Source: JBKCUK01 sp046318415
Lineage (GTDB): Bacteria; Pseudomonadota; Alphaproteobacteria; Caedimonadales; Caedimonadaceae
DNA length: 64,000 nucleotides
Direction of reading: 5' to 3'
Assembly (NCBI GenBank): GCA_046318415.1
Contig: JBKCUK010000008.1
Location: forward strand, 1 to 64,000
Shown here: positions 25,263-33,946 of the stretch, piece after piece
How the letters are laid out: each line of letters opens with the position of its first letter
How positions within the stretch are numbered: position 1 is the first letter of the stretch
Notes under the pieces: model-generated
Databases searched by the model: none
What the model saw: only the letters and a program-made list of their open reading frames with translations
What the model was told of the DNA's origin: nothing
Position numbers and translations under genes: made by a program

Positions 25263-26699
25263 CTAAAGGCTGTAATAAAGTTGGAATTCAGCCGGCGTCG
25301 GTCCTCGGTTGAGTTCCACGATCTCTTGGTGTTTCATCTCGATAAAAGCGTTGATTTGATCATCATCAAACACGCCACCTTCGGTTAAGAAAGCGCGATC
25401 CTGATCCAGGTTTCCCAGGGCTTCTGTGAGGCTGCGACACAACATCTGATCCGGGCCCAGGTTATGATTTTTGGCGTCATACAAATTGCGCTCCATGGCC
25501 TCCCCCGGGTGAATCTTGTTCTTGATGCCATCAAGGCCTGCCATCAACATGGCGCTGAGTGCCAGATAGGGATTCGCCGTAGGATCTGGGAAGCGAACCT
25601 CAACACGTTTGGCTTTTGGGCTGCGGGTGTGGGGGATGCGGACCGCCGCTGAGCGATTGCGCGCCGAGTAGGCAAGGTACACGGGCGCCTCATAGCCTGG
25701 AACCAGACGCTTAAAGCTATTGGTGGTTGGATTGGTAAAGGCGGTCAGTGCTTTCGCATGTTTTAAGATTCCACCTATGTAATAGAGGGCCTCTTCTGAG
25801 AGATGATCGTACTGATTTCCACTGAAAAGGGGTCTGCCATCGGCCCACAGGGATTGATGAACGTGCATGCCCGAGCCATTGTCCCCATAAATGGGCTTAG
25901 GTAGGAACGTTGCGGACTTGCCGTTGTTATGGGCCACTTGGCGCACAACATATTTATAAATCTGCAGATTATCCGCTGTGCGCAGCAGCGTGTCGTATTC
26001 AAATCCCAATTCATGCTGGCTTTGGGCGACTTCATGGTGATGTTTTTCTGCCTTTAAGCCCATACGGCCCAATTTGCTGAGCATCTTGGCGCGCAGTTCA
26101 TGCAAGGAATCAACAGGCTGCACCGGAGCGTAACCGCCGCCCTTTGTGGGGCGATGTCCTAAATTATAAGTGCCAAAGCTGCTTGGTCCATTCAATGGTC
26201 CACTGATGATCGAGGTCTCGGCGCTGGTCAGCTGATAAAAGCCATAGGTGCCGCCATTTTCAAAATGGACGGCATCAAAGATGAAAAACTCGGGCTCGGG
26301 ACCAAAATAGGCGGTGTCCGCGATACGGCTGTTGATAAGGTATTCCTCAGCCCGCTTGGCGATCGATCGTGGATCGCGGTTGTAGCCTTGCTGGGTATGT
26401 GGGTCCACAGCGTCGCAAAAAATAATCAAAGTTGGATCGGTGGCGAAAACGTCTTTAACGCAGCGATTCAGATCAGGCTTGATGATCATGTCTGAATCTT
26501 CAATACTGCGCCATCCGGGAATGGACGAGCCATCGATCATGATGCCTTCTTCAAGGATATCCAGGTTCACATGCTCGGCTTTAAACGTCATGTGGTGCCA
26601 AATGCCCAGCGGATCGGTGAAACGAAAATCTACATACTGAAAAGCCTCATCTTTCATATACTTAAGGCGATGTTCGGGGTCTAGATTCGTTGCAGACAT
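25263..26699 (-). CDS. glnA: Glutamine synthetase, type I
   Basis: GlnA makes glutamine from glutamate, ammonia and ATP. The 478-residue protein shows family motifs: MIDGSSIPGWRSIEDSDM (N-terminal beta-grasp), FGPEPEFFIFD (metal-binding Glu residues), GDNGSGMHVHQSLW (ammonia/ATP site), NPTTNSFKRLVPGYEAPVYL and the RSPKAKRVEVRFPDPTANPYL segment. A Tyr in the NLYDA sequence near residue 400 corresponds to the adenylylation site in enterobacterial enzymes. Length is as expected. No glnB lies adjacent in the window. Confidence 0.96.
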   Translation of the reverse strand: MSATNLDPEHRLKYMKDEAFQYVDFRFTDPLGIWHHMTFKAEHVNLDILEEGIMIDGSSIPGWRSIEDSDMIIKPDLNRCVKDVFATDPTLIIFCDAVDPHTQQGYNRDPRSIAKRAEEYLINSRIADTAYFGPEPEFFIFDAVHFENGGTYGFYQLTSAETSIISGPLNGPSSFGTYNLGHRPTKGGGYAPVQPVDSLHELRAKMLSKLGRMGLKAEKHHHEVAQSQHELGFEYDTLLRTADNLQIYKYVVRQVAHNNGKSATFLPKPIYGDNGSGMHVHQSLWADGRPLFSGNQYDHLSEEALYYIGGILKHAKALTAFTNPTTNSFKRLVPGYEAPVYLAYSARNRSAAVRIPHTRSPKAKRVEVRFPDPTANPYLALSAMLMAGLDGIKNKIHPGEAMERNLYDAKNHNLGPDQMLCRSLTEALGNLDQDRAFLTEGGVFDDDQINAFIEMKHQEIVELNRGPTPAEFQLYYSL

Positions 26700-26901
26700 G
26701 GCATGATCCTTATTTTATGGTTGAATTTTCCTGAACAAATTAATACCTTTCCATCGCCTTGGGCAGAGGGATATCACCTGAAGACAGTGACAAAATGTTA
26801 CTGAAAACTTAAAGGGTTAGCTGCTTGAGAGTGATTGGCTCTGTAAATTTTAGCCAAGAAGTTTATTATACAGTGCAAACTTTAGGTAATGAGATCTTGG
26901 A

Positions 26902-29900
26902 ATGCTGATCCATTGGATGCGTGCGGGTTTTCTGACTTGCAGCGCAGTCATGGCGGGACCTGCATGGGCCACCCTCTCATTGGTCGTGAATACTGCCAAT
27001 GATGGCACGGGCATAGGCAGCTTACGAGATGCCATCTTGCAAGGTAATGCCAGCCCATTATCGCAGATTAACATCACCTTTAATCCAGCGTTAGCTGGGG
27101 AAAGTGTCACATTGACGTCTGCGCTTCCCATGATTTCCAACTATCGTGCCGATGGTGTGGCCCTCAATAAAACTTGGACCATCAACGGAAATGGCGTAAC
27201 CCTGGACGGCGATGGCAGCCATCGTCTGTTCTTTGTCAGCCCCATTCCCCAAAGCACCGTCCTGAACCCTGCAACAAACAAGCCCTATAACGACATTCGC
27301 AACGATTATCCCCTGCAAGTGGATGTCACCTTGCAGAATATGACGCTTATCAATGGCTATGCCAAAGGAGGCGATGGCAGTGGCGGCGGTGGTGGTGGCA
27401 TGGGCGCCGGTGCTGCGCTCTTTGTGAACAAAAAATCCCGTGTCACCCTTTCAAACGTCAGTTTTACGGATCACGCGGCCGAGGGCGGTCAAGGGGGCGC
27501 AGACCCAGCGCTTCCTGGCGGCGGTGGCGGCATGGGTGGCAGTAGTGTTGATTCAAGTGGCGCAAATGCGGGGGGTGGCGGACTCGCAGGCGATGCGCAT
27601 CCCGATGGCTATGGTGGCGGAATCGGGACTTCTGGCGATACCTTTGACGGCGGTGGTGATTTTGGCGGCAATGGTGTCGGTCAAGTCTCAGGCGTGTCTT
27701 TTCCTTTAAGCGCCTTTAATGGTGTTTTTATCTTTCCTGGTGGTATTGGTGGCGGTGGTGGCGCAAACAGCTTTGCTCCCGATCCCATGACCGGTGGCTT
27801 TGGCGGCGGCGGCGGTGGCGGATTTTTTAGCACGGATACCTCCGGTGGTTTTGGTGGTGGCGGTGGCTCCACCGGATCAGGCACCCAAGCTGGCGGCGGC
27901 TTTGGTGGCGGTGCAGGCAGATCTGGAAACGCAACAGCCCTCGGTGGCTTTGGCGGCGGGAACTCGGGCAACCGCGGGGCCAATACTCCCTCAAGCGCGG
28001 GTGATGGCGGCGGTGGTTTTGGCGGTCCTTCATCGAATGCCTACGGCGGCGGCGGCATGGCCGCTGGCGGTGCAGTTTTTGTGCGCGAGGGCGCAACCTT
28101 AAGGATTTTGGGCGCCTCAGAGTTCAGTGGTAACTTTGTCACTTCCGGGGCGTCTGGAGGAGCCGGTGGCACTTCGGGCGCAGCCGTGGCAGAAGACCTG
28201 TTCTTGATGACAGGGGCCAACCTTGTGCTTGAACCTGGGGCAGGGGAGACGATGACATTTGCGGGCACCCTTGCGGATGATAGCCCTGCATCGCTTCCAG
28301 GTGGCGCCTATAAGCCGGGTGCTGGTGCGGGTGCGAAAGTGGTCAAAGCAGGTGCAGGCACCGTTGTTTTCTCAAGCGCCAATTCCTTTTCTGGTGGACT
28401 CGATCTGAACCAGGGAACTGTGTTGCTTGAGCAAAGCACAGCCATGGGCTCCGGCCCCTTAAATCTTGGTGGTGGCACCTTAGGTCTTGGCCAAAACATG
28501 AATTTTGCAAATTCCACTGCGGTGAGTGCTGCCTCGGCCTTGGATAATGGTGGCAACACGGTGGCCCTCACAAGCCCTGTGACGGGCTCAGGATCGCTGC
28601 GGTTGCAGGGGGCAGGAACATGGGTGGTGAATGCCTCCATGCCGCACACGGGCACTTTGGATGTTACAGCTGGCCAGTTGATTCTGAATGGTACCCATGC
28701 AGGCCCGGTGGAGGTCTATCCAGGCGCCATTTTATCAGGCAATGCAACAATCGGTGATTCCCTAGTGAATGGAGGAACCCTATCGCCTGGAAATTCCATT
28801 GGCACCCTTTCGGTTGCGGGTGATTTAGTGTTAACGCCATCTAGCAGGTTGATCATTGAAATTGGTCCAGACGGTCAGTGTGATCAGTATATGGTGGCGG
28901 GCAATGTGGCTCTCGCGGGACGCGCCTATTTTTTCTTTAATCCGGTGCGTTACCAGGTCGGTAAAAGCGTCACTTTCTTGACTGCAGGCGGCACAATCAC
29001 CGGTTCTTTGGACGTTGATGATCCCGTGGGCCGTGTCATCTTTCGAATTGTGCGAGAAGGAAACACCCTCAAAGTTCTGTTTGCCAAGGAATCTTATCAG
29101 GCTTATTTGACGACCAAACGCCTGCGGCAGTTTGTGGCAGCCCTTGATCAGAGTGAGGCGGCCTGGATGACACGCCAAGGTGATCTTGCCCGTCTTCTGA
29201 TGGACGTGGATGATCTGCCTGCTGACAAGATGGCGGATTTATTTGATACTTGGAGCGGATATAAAACCCTGCAGCGCATCCGGGTGGTCGAAGGGTTGGA
29301 GACGGGCGGTGCTCGCTCTATCGATGACCAGTTTAAGCGTGCACGCATCCAACAGTATGTCAAGCATCGTGGGCATTTGGGCTTGACGACAGTCACCTTG
29401 GCACGGTTTGCAGCCCTTTCAGAAAAAACCACGGTTCACTCGGGTCAGACCGTAAGAAACTCGGCTTCTCTTAGCAGAACACCTGGTGGACAACGGCGTG
29501 CGCCCGCAGAGTCTCGTTTTTTCAACCAAACCCATGCCTTCAATCAAGTCAGCACACGCCGGACAATAGGACCCTTGAGTGTCTGGGCCCAACCCTGGGG
29601 CACCTATGGAAACCTTGAGAAAGGCAAACACCTGGCTGCGATGACGTGGCGCCAGGTGGGCTCAAGCCTTGGGGCCGATTTTACCCTACGTGACCAACTG
29701 GTTTTAGGCGCGGTCAGCCACTTTGGCTCAAGCCGCTATCGCTTTGGTGAGCAGGCAGGGCGCGGTCATGACCGGATGCGTGCGGCAGGAACTTACGGGG
29801 CGTGGCTACCCATCGAAGGAGGTCCTTATCTTGAGGCTGCGGCAACATGGGGCCAGCATCGTCTGACGGGACATCGCCAGGTGAACCTCGTAGAAGGATG

Positions 29901-30411
29901 CCGTCAGGCTGAGTATCGGGCCATCGCGAAGACGAAGCAACGGTCTTTGACCCTTGGTTATGATCTGCGCCAAGGTCAAAGTCACACCATGCCCTACGTG
30001 ACGGGAACCATGCTCCAGGTGGAACAAAAACCCTACCGCGAGCGTGGGGCTGGGGATCTCAACTTGCATGTGGCACGGCAAAAAGGGCATGTTTGGCGTC
30101 GCGGCCTTGGTGTCGAATTTGCAAGAGAATTTGTAAACGAGGCCCGGTTGATGCGCTCTAGCTTTACCATGGGCTATCTGCAAAAGCAGGCGAGTAAAGG
30201 TTTTGTCTCCCAAAAAGCATCCCTTTCTGGAACGCATGGTGCCAACTTTACCGTGCGCGGCCCTCGCCAGCGTCAACACTTCGGTGTGGTGGGTGTCAAT
30301 GTGGTTCACAGCCATGAAAATGGCCTCGGTTGGGGCTTTGGCTACCATGGTGAACTGGCATGGAAAGAAAAAAACCATTCCCTGACCGCCAGTTTGACCT
30401 ACGGCTTTTAG
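26902..30411 (+). CDS. Type V autotransporter with glycine-rich passenger
   Basis: The 1169-residue protein has a signal peptide (residues about 1-24, ending AWAT), a start resembling beta-helical passengers (VVNTANDGTGIGSLRDAILQ), and a Gly-rich passenger from about 155 to 400 made of GGGGG and GGFGG clusters. Autotransporter-associated beta-strand repeats follow (NSFSGGLDLNQGTVLLE; GTLDVTAGQLILNGTH; SPGNSIGTLSVAGDLVL). The C-terminal beta-barrel covers about residue 890 to 1169, ending with the LTYGF Phe signature recognised by BAM. The whole length is open and looks intact. It is expected to display or release the passenger at the surface; adhesion to host or vacuole is inferred. Confidence 0.9.
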   Translation: MLIHWMRAGFLTCSAVMAGPAWATLSLVVNTANDGTGIGSLRDAILQGNASPLSQINITFNPALAGESVTLTSALPMISNYRADGVALNKTWTINGNGVTLDGDGSHRLFFVSPIPQSTVLNPATNKPYNDIRNDYPLQVDVTLQNMTLINGYAKGGDGSGGGGGGMGAGAALFVNKKSRVTLSNVSFTDHAAEGGQGGADPALPGGGGGMGGSSVDSSGANAGGGGLAGDAHPDGYGGGIGTSGDTFDGGGDFGGNGVGQVSGVSFPLSAFNGVFIFPGGIGGGGGANSFAPDPMTGGFGGGGGGGFFSTDTSGGFGGGGGSTGSGTQAGGGFGGGAGRSGNATALGGFGGGNSGNRGANTPSSAGDGGGGFGGPSSNAYGGGGMAAGGAVFVREGATLRILGASEFSGNFVTSGASGGAGGTSGAAVAEDLFLMTGANLVLEPGAGETMTFAGTLADDSPASLPGGAYKPGAGAGAKVVKAGAGTVVFSSANSFSGGLDLNQGTVLLEQSTAMGSGPLNLGGGTLGLGQNMNFANSTAVSAASALDNGGNTVALTSPVTGSGSLRLQGAGTWVVNASMPHTGTLDVTAGQLILNGTHAGPVEVYPGAILSGNATIGDSLVNGGTLSPGNSIGTLSVAGDLVLTPSSRLIIEIGPDGQCDQYMVAGNVALAGRAYFFFNPVRYQVGKSVTFLTAGGTITGSLDVDDPVGRVIFRIVREGNTLKVLFAKESYQAYLTTKRLRQFVAALDQSEAAWMTRQGDLARLLMDVDDLPADKMADLFDTWSGYKTLQRIRVVEGLETGGARSIDDQFKRARIQQYVKHRGHLGLTTVTLARFAALSEKTTVHSGQTVRNSASLSRTPGGQRRAPAESRFFNQTHAFNQVSTRRTIGPLSVWAQPWGTYGNLEKGKHLAAMTWRQVGSSLGADFTLRDQLVLGAVSHFGSSRYRFGEQAGRGHDRMRAAGTYGAWLPIEGGPYLEAAATWGQHRLTGHRQVNLVEGCRQAEYRAIAKTKQRSLTLGYDLRQGQSHTMPYVTGTMLQVEQKPYRERGAGDLNLHVARQKGHVWRRGLGVEFAREFVNEARLMRSSFTMGYLQKQASKGFVSQKASLSGTHGANFTVRGPRQRQHFGVVGVNVVHSHENGLGWGFGYHGELAWKEKNHSLTASLTYGF

Positions 30412-30504
30412 GTATTCATCATTTTGTAAACATTTTTCGAAAAAATGGTGCACCAGAGGCTTGCTTTTCGCCTCAAGTCTTTTTAAAGTGCAACTGTTAT
30501 CGAA

Positions 30505-30579
30505 TGGGGCGTCGCCAAGTGGTAAGGCAGCGGGTTTTGGTCCCGCCATTCGTGGGTTCGAATCCTACCGCCCCAGCCA
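30505..30579 (+). tRNA. tRNA-Gln (anticodon TTG)
   Basis: The plus strand folds as a 75-nt tRNA: TGGGGCG pairs with CGCCCCA, the anticodon stem is GCGGG/CCCGC with loop TTTTGGT (anticodon TTG), the T-loop is GGTTCGAATC, and CCA is encoded at 30577-30579. Confidence 0.95.
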
Positions 30580-30663
30580 ATAAATCCGTCAAACCATCAA
30601 AAAATATCTATTTTCCCCGAAAGCCGTTGTTAGGGTCGTTTGGCTTGCCGAGTGCAAGAACGA

Positions 30664-32112
30664 TTAATCTTTCCAGAAGTTGCGGCTCAATAAAATGAAA
30701 AAGGTCACAAACTCGAGGCGTCCTAACAGCATGCCGCCCATCATCAGCCACTTGGCGCCTTGGGGTAGGGCGCTGGCGGTGCCGTCGGGTCCGATCAAGG
30801 CCCCCAGTCCAATGCCGGTGTTGGTCAGAACGGCCAACGCGCCAGAAAAGCAAGTCATCAGATCCAGGCCCCACATGGACAGCGCAAGGGAGAGAAGCGC
30901 AAGCGATACAATAAACAGTCCGAAGAAGGTGAAAACCGAGATAAACACATCTTGCGGGATAGGTTTGCCATTGTAAGAGGGGTGAAAAACACCATGGGGA
31001 CGGCGTAATTGATGGATTTGGGCGCGAACGGCGGCAAACATAATTTGATAGCGTAAAATCTTAACGCCACCTGACGTTGAGCCCGTGCATGCCCCCATCA
31101 TTAGTAGGACGAGGGTCAACATCTGGGCAAAGGAGCCCCAATTTTCATAGTTATCGACAACGAATCCTGTGGTGGTCACGGTGCCTACTACGTGGAAAAA
31201 ACCATGACGAAGGGCTTGGTGAAACGGATAATCATGACGCCATAACCATAAGCTTAGCGCCAAGGCGCACACAACCAAAATCACCAGATAGGTGCGTGTT
31301 TGGGGATCGCGCAGCAATGGCTTCGCCTCACCCTGAAACAGGCGCGCGTACAAAATGAGCGGGCTGCCGCCAATGATCATAAACAGCAGAACAATCCATT
31401 CTGCGCTGGCGCTTTGAAAATGGGCGAGGGACTGATCTGAGGTCGAGAGACCCCCCGTGGACAGGGTGCTAAAGGCATGGCACAGCGCATCCAGGGGCGG
31501 CATCCCAACGCCATAAAGGGCAATAAAGCAAGCAAGTGTCAGCCCAACATAAACAAGCACAATGGCACCAGCCACTTGGGAGGCGCGCGGAAGGATTTTT
31601 TCCGAGCGATCGGAAAATTCCGAGCGAAACAATTGCATGCCACCAATGCGTAGAAAAGGGAGTACGGTCAGCGCCATGACGATGATTCCCACCCCGCCCA
31701 TCCACTGAAGTAGCGCGCGCCACATGACAATACCAGGAGAGGCAAAATCAAGCCCGTGAATGAGGGTGGTTCCTGTTGTGGTCAAGGCAGAGACGCCCTC
31801 AAAAAGGCTGTCGACAAAGGTGGCCGTGCTGCCAGTCAACCAAAAGGGAAGGGAGGCAAACCCACAGCTGCTCAGCCATGTAAACGAGGTCAAAAGGAAC
31901 GTCTCGCGAAGGCTAATGCTGGATGGATCCCGGGTGCGGTTTGCAAACATCAGCATCAGGCCACAAAAGGCGGTAATCGCGGCGGATGCAACAAAACTGT
32001 AAGCATTTATATCCCGGTATAACCAGTCGACGGCCGCAGGAATCAGCATAGATGTTGCCAGTGCTGCAAGCAAAAGGCCGGTGACATACATAATGGGCTG
32101 AATGTTGATCAT
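30664..32112 (-). CDS. trkH: Trk potassium uptake membrane subunit
   Basis: The 482-residue membrane protein matches TrkH/KtrB-type K+ channels: paired membrane segments with pore loops, the first filter segment SALTTTGTTL, then SDRSEKILPRASQVAG, a second filter around TGGLSTSD, a third at TTTGFVVDNY and a fourth at TNTGIGLG. It needs the cytosolic TrkA partner, which is not in the window. It lies convergent to tRNA-Gln with no evident terminator. Confidence 0.93.
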   Translation of the reverse strand: MINIQPIMYVTGLLLAALATSMLIPAAVDWLYRDINAYSFVASAAITAFCGLMLMFANRTRDPSSISLRETFLLTSFTWLSSCGFASLPFWLTGSTATFVDSLFEGVSALTTTGTTLIHGLDFASPGIVMWRALLQWMGGVGIIVMALTVLPFLRIGGMQLFRSEFSDRSEKILPRASQVAGAIVLVYVGLTLACFIALYGVGMPPLDALCHAFSTLSTGGLSTSDQSLAHFQSASAEWIVLLFMIIGGSPLILYARLFQGEAKPLLRDPQTRTYLVILVVCALALSLWLWRHDYPFHQALRHGFFHVVGTVTTTGFVVDNYENWGSFAQMLTLVLLMMGACTGSTSGGVKILRYQIMFAAVRAQIHQLRRPHGVFHPSYNGKPIPQDVFISVFTFFGLFIVSLALLSLALSMWGLDLMTCFSGALAVLTNTGIGLGALIGPDGTASALPQGAKWLMMGGMLLGRLEFVTFFILLSRNFWKD

Positions 32113-32650
32113 GGTTATGTGTCTTGGCGCCCTGGAGTTTTTTAATTTATGAAAATTTTATCTAATTTATCACCCAGCGTCACGTTTTATTACAAAGCGT
32201 ATAAAAGGAGCGCTAAGTGTCTCAAGAATTAGTGAGGCTGAAAATCTCTCCACTGCCGCACAGTTTGCTATTTGGCTATTCGAGCGTGTGGGTGGGGGGG
32301 AAGTGCAAACATGGTTGTTCGATTTCTTGGGATATGCCATGTGAGGTATTGTGGAACGATTGCCGCAGCTTTATTTTCCGTGCCATCTTTTGAGCAATAG
32401 CACCTAAATTTGCCGAACAAACATAGTGCTTCGATCTATCAATGCATTCTAAGAGGCCGGCATGGGGGCGGTGTTCACCAAGAGCAGCAAGCAATAAATC
32501 AAAGCAAATGACTTATTCGTCTTGAAATTATTCCTTATGAGAATTTATTGTAGCTAACATCTTTTAATGTCATAAGAACAAATTAATTGACAAATTGATA
32601 ATTATACTTTAAGCATGCTCTGACCAAAAGAGGAGCTGCAGTCAGGCATC
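32113..32650. other. Intergenic region, 538 bp, no supported gene
   Basis: The region is AT-rich, with a short minus-strand reading frame (32276-32494) that has only a TTG start and no ribosome-binding site. It contains a TTGACA at 32587 without a convincing -10. I see no RNA gene or repeat. Confidence 0.5.
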
Positions 32651-33397
32651 ATGAGGTATGTCATCAAAACCATCGATGCGTTTCGGGATGAGGATATTCG
32701 TGATTTGCACGAAATTTTGTGCTCGAGTGTGGAGAATTATCCCCTCGATGTGTTCATGCAAGATTTTCGGCGTAAAACCTGCGCAATTCTCTATATCCAT
32801 GAGGATAAATGCGTTGGGTTTTCAGGGCAGACATTGGTCAAGTATGATGCCACGACCTGCATTATGTACACGGGAATGACCGTGATACGTCCTGAGTTTT
32901 GGGGGAACTCGGCGCTGTATAAATCCTACGCGCAGGTGTTTCGCTCGGTTTTGGCGGCCCTTGAAGGCAAGACCCTCTATCACGTCTTTTATGCCCTTTC
33001 ATACCAATCTTATGGTTTTGCTCCATTTCTTTACCAAAGGTTTTATCCCTGCTGGGATGTTGACCGCCATGATGAAAAGGCAGGTGCCATAGGGCTGTGG
33101 ATGGCCGAGCAAGTCTTTGGAGGCGACGTGAATCGCGAGCGGGGCGTGATTACGCCCACCCAAGGTGCTGAATTTCTAACCCGTGACGTCACCGATCTGC
33201 TGGAGGAAAAAGGGTCGCGGGACTACATTGATTTCTTTCATGCGCGTAATCCCGGCTTTCGTCAGGGGCACCTGATGGTTTGTGCTGCCCGCCTTGGGGA
33301 AGATAACCTGAATCCTATGGCAAAGCGCATCTATGATCGCCATGCACCCGATGAGGCCCTGGTAGATCATCTGCGTGGGGTCACAAGCACCGCTTGA
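32651..33397 (+). CDS. Protein of unknown function, possible acyltransferase-like fold
   Basis: The 248-residue product is soluble with no signal peptide. The N-terminal 150 residues alternate strands and helices (TIDAFRDEDIRDLHEILC; CAILYIHEDKCVGFSGQTLV; TGMTVIRPEFWG), reminiscent of GNAT proteins in which a strand pair precedes a cofactor loop. A clear acetyl-CoA loop (Q/RxxGxG/A) is not present. It is a single-gene unit between two long non-coding stretches. AGGAGC lies upstream, at wider than usual spacing. Confidence 0.6.
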   Translation: MRYVIKTIDAFRDEDIRDLHEILCSSVENYPLDVFMQDFRRKTCAILYIHEDKCVGFSGQTLVKYDATTCIMYTGMTVIRPEFWGNSALYKSYAQVFRSVLAALEGKTLYHVFYALSYQSYGFAPFLYQRFYPCWDVDRHDEKAGAIGLWMAEQVFGGDVNRERGVITPTQGAEFLTRDVTDLLEEKGSRDYIDFFHARNPGFRQGHLMVCAARLGEDNLNPMAKRIYDRHAPDEALVDHLRGVTSTA

Positions 33398-33723
33398 TCT
33401 CCTCATTTAGAAAATGAATCACCTCACCATGATACCTCTGGATGTCCCAAGCTAAATCCCCTTTCGGTGCTTCGGTTTCAGGTGCGTTCCCTTCTTTGTT
33501 GAGTGGTTTCTATGGTTTATGAAGGAACATGGCAAAGGCTGAAATTTTACACATCCCACGTTCTGCTGCAATCAAATGATCCTCGGACTAAGCCGGCCTT
33601 TAGCTACACGGGTCGCCTAATAAAAGAGGTTGTTTCTCTCTTTTTGCCATTTCCGGTCTTGTAGCTTTTTAGACTTCGTAAAGCACGAATTTACTTGATG
33701 AGGGTTTAGTTCAGCATAGCATT
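33398..33723. other. Non-coding stretch containing relic coding sequence
   Basis: There is no intact gene. On the minus strand 33617-33781 stays open in one frame (54 codons, including EQAIEWVKCYAELNPHQ) but has a stop just before it and no start; it appears to belong to the relic described at 33724-33946. Confidence 0.4.
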
Positions 33724-33946
33724 TTACCCATTCAATTGCTTGCTCGTTTGGCGCACGGATGGATTGATGATGGAAAGCGCTCTAATAGTGTTCCAGTTCA
33801 TCGTTCCACCAATCTTATCAGCTTCATTCATTAAGAAGGCAAGAGGCATAAGGCTAGGTGTATCTCTAATTTTTTTCGAAAAATCACGTGTTCATTAGAA
33901 AAGCCGCTTTAAGGATAAGGATCTTTTCCTCTGGAGAGTAGTGCAT
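33724..33946 (-). pseudogene. Frameshifted small gene coupled to the relA/spoT stop
   Basis: An ATG at 33946 overlaps the relA/spoT stop as TGATG, the usual sign of translational coupling, and opens a 20-codon frame ending at 33884. A one-base shift near 33891 continues the reading (residues TRDFSKKIRDTPSLM and onward) for 55 more codons to a TAA at 33724. A third frame carries protein-like sequence down to 33617. The combined string reads like a decayed protein of 75-130 residues. I do not recognise it. Alternative: chance open frames in AT-rich sequence. Confidence 0.35.

Noticed and set aside
27681..28096. Pro- and Arg-rich antisense frames in the autotransporter
   Set aside because: They are mirror images of the glycine-codon repeats (ggt/ggc read as acc/gcc) and not independent genes.
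27361..28100. Short direct repeats suggestive of a CRISPR-like or satellite array
   Set aside because: The repeats encode Gly blocks in frame with no constant repeat-spacer pattern.
32276..32494. 72-codon minus-strand frame
   Set aside because: It has only a TTG start, no ribosome-binding site and no recognised product; it may be a relic but cannot be supported.
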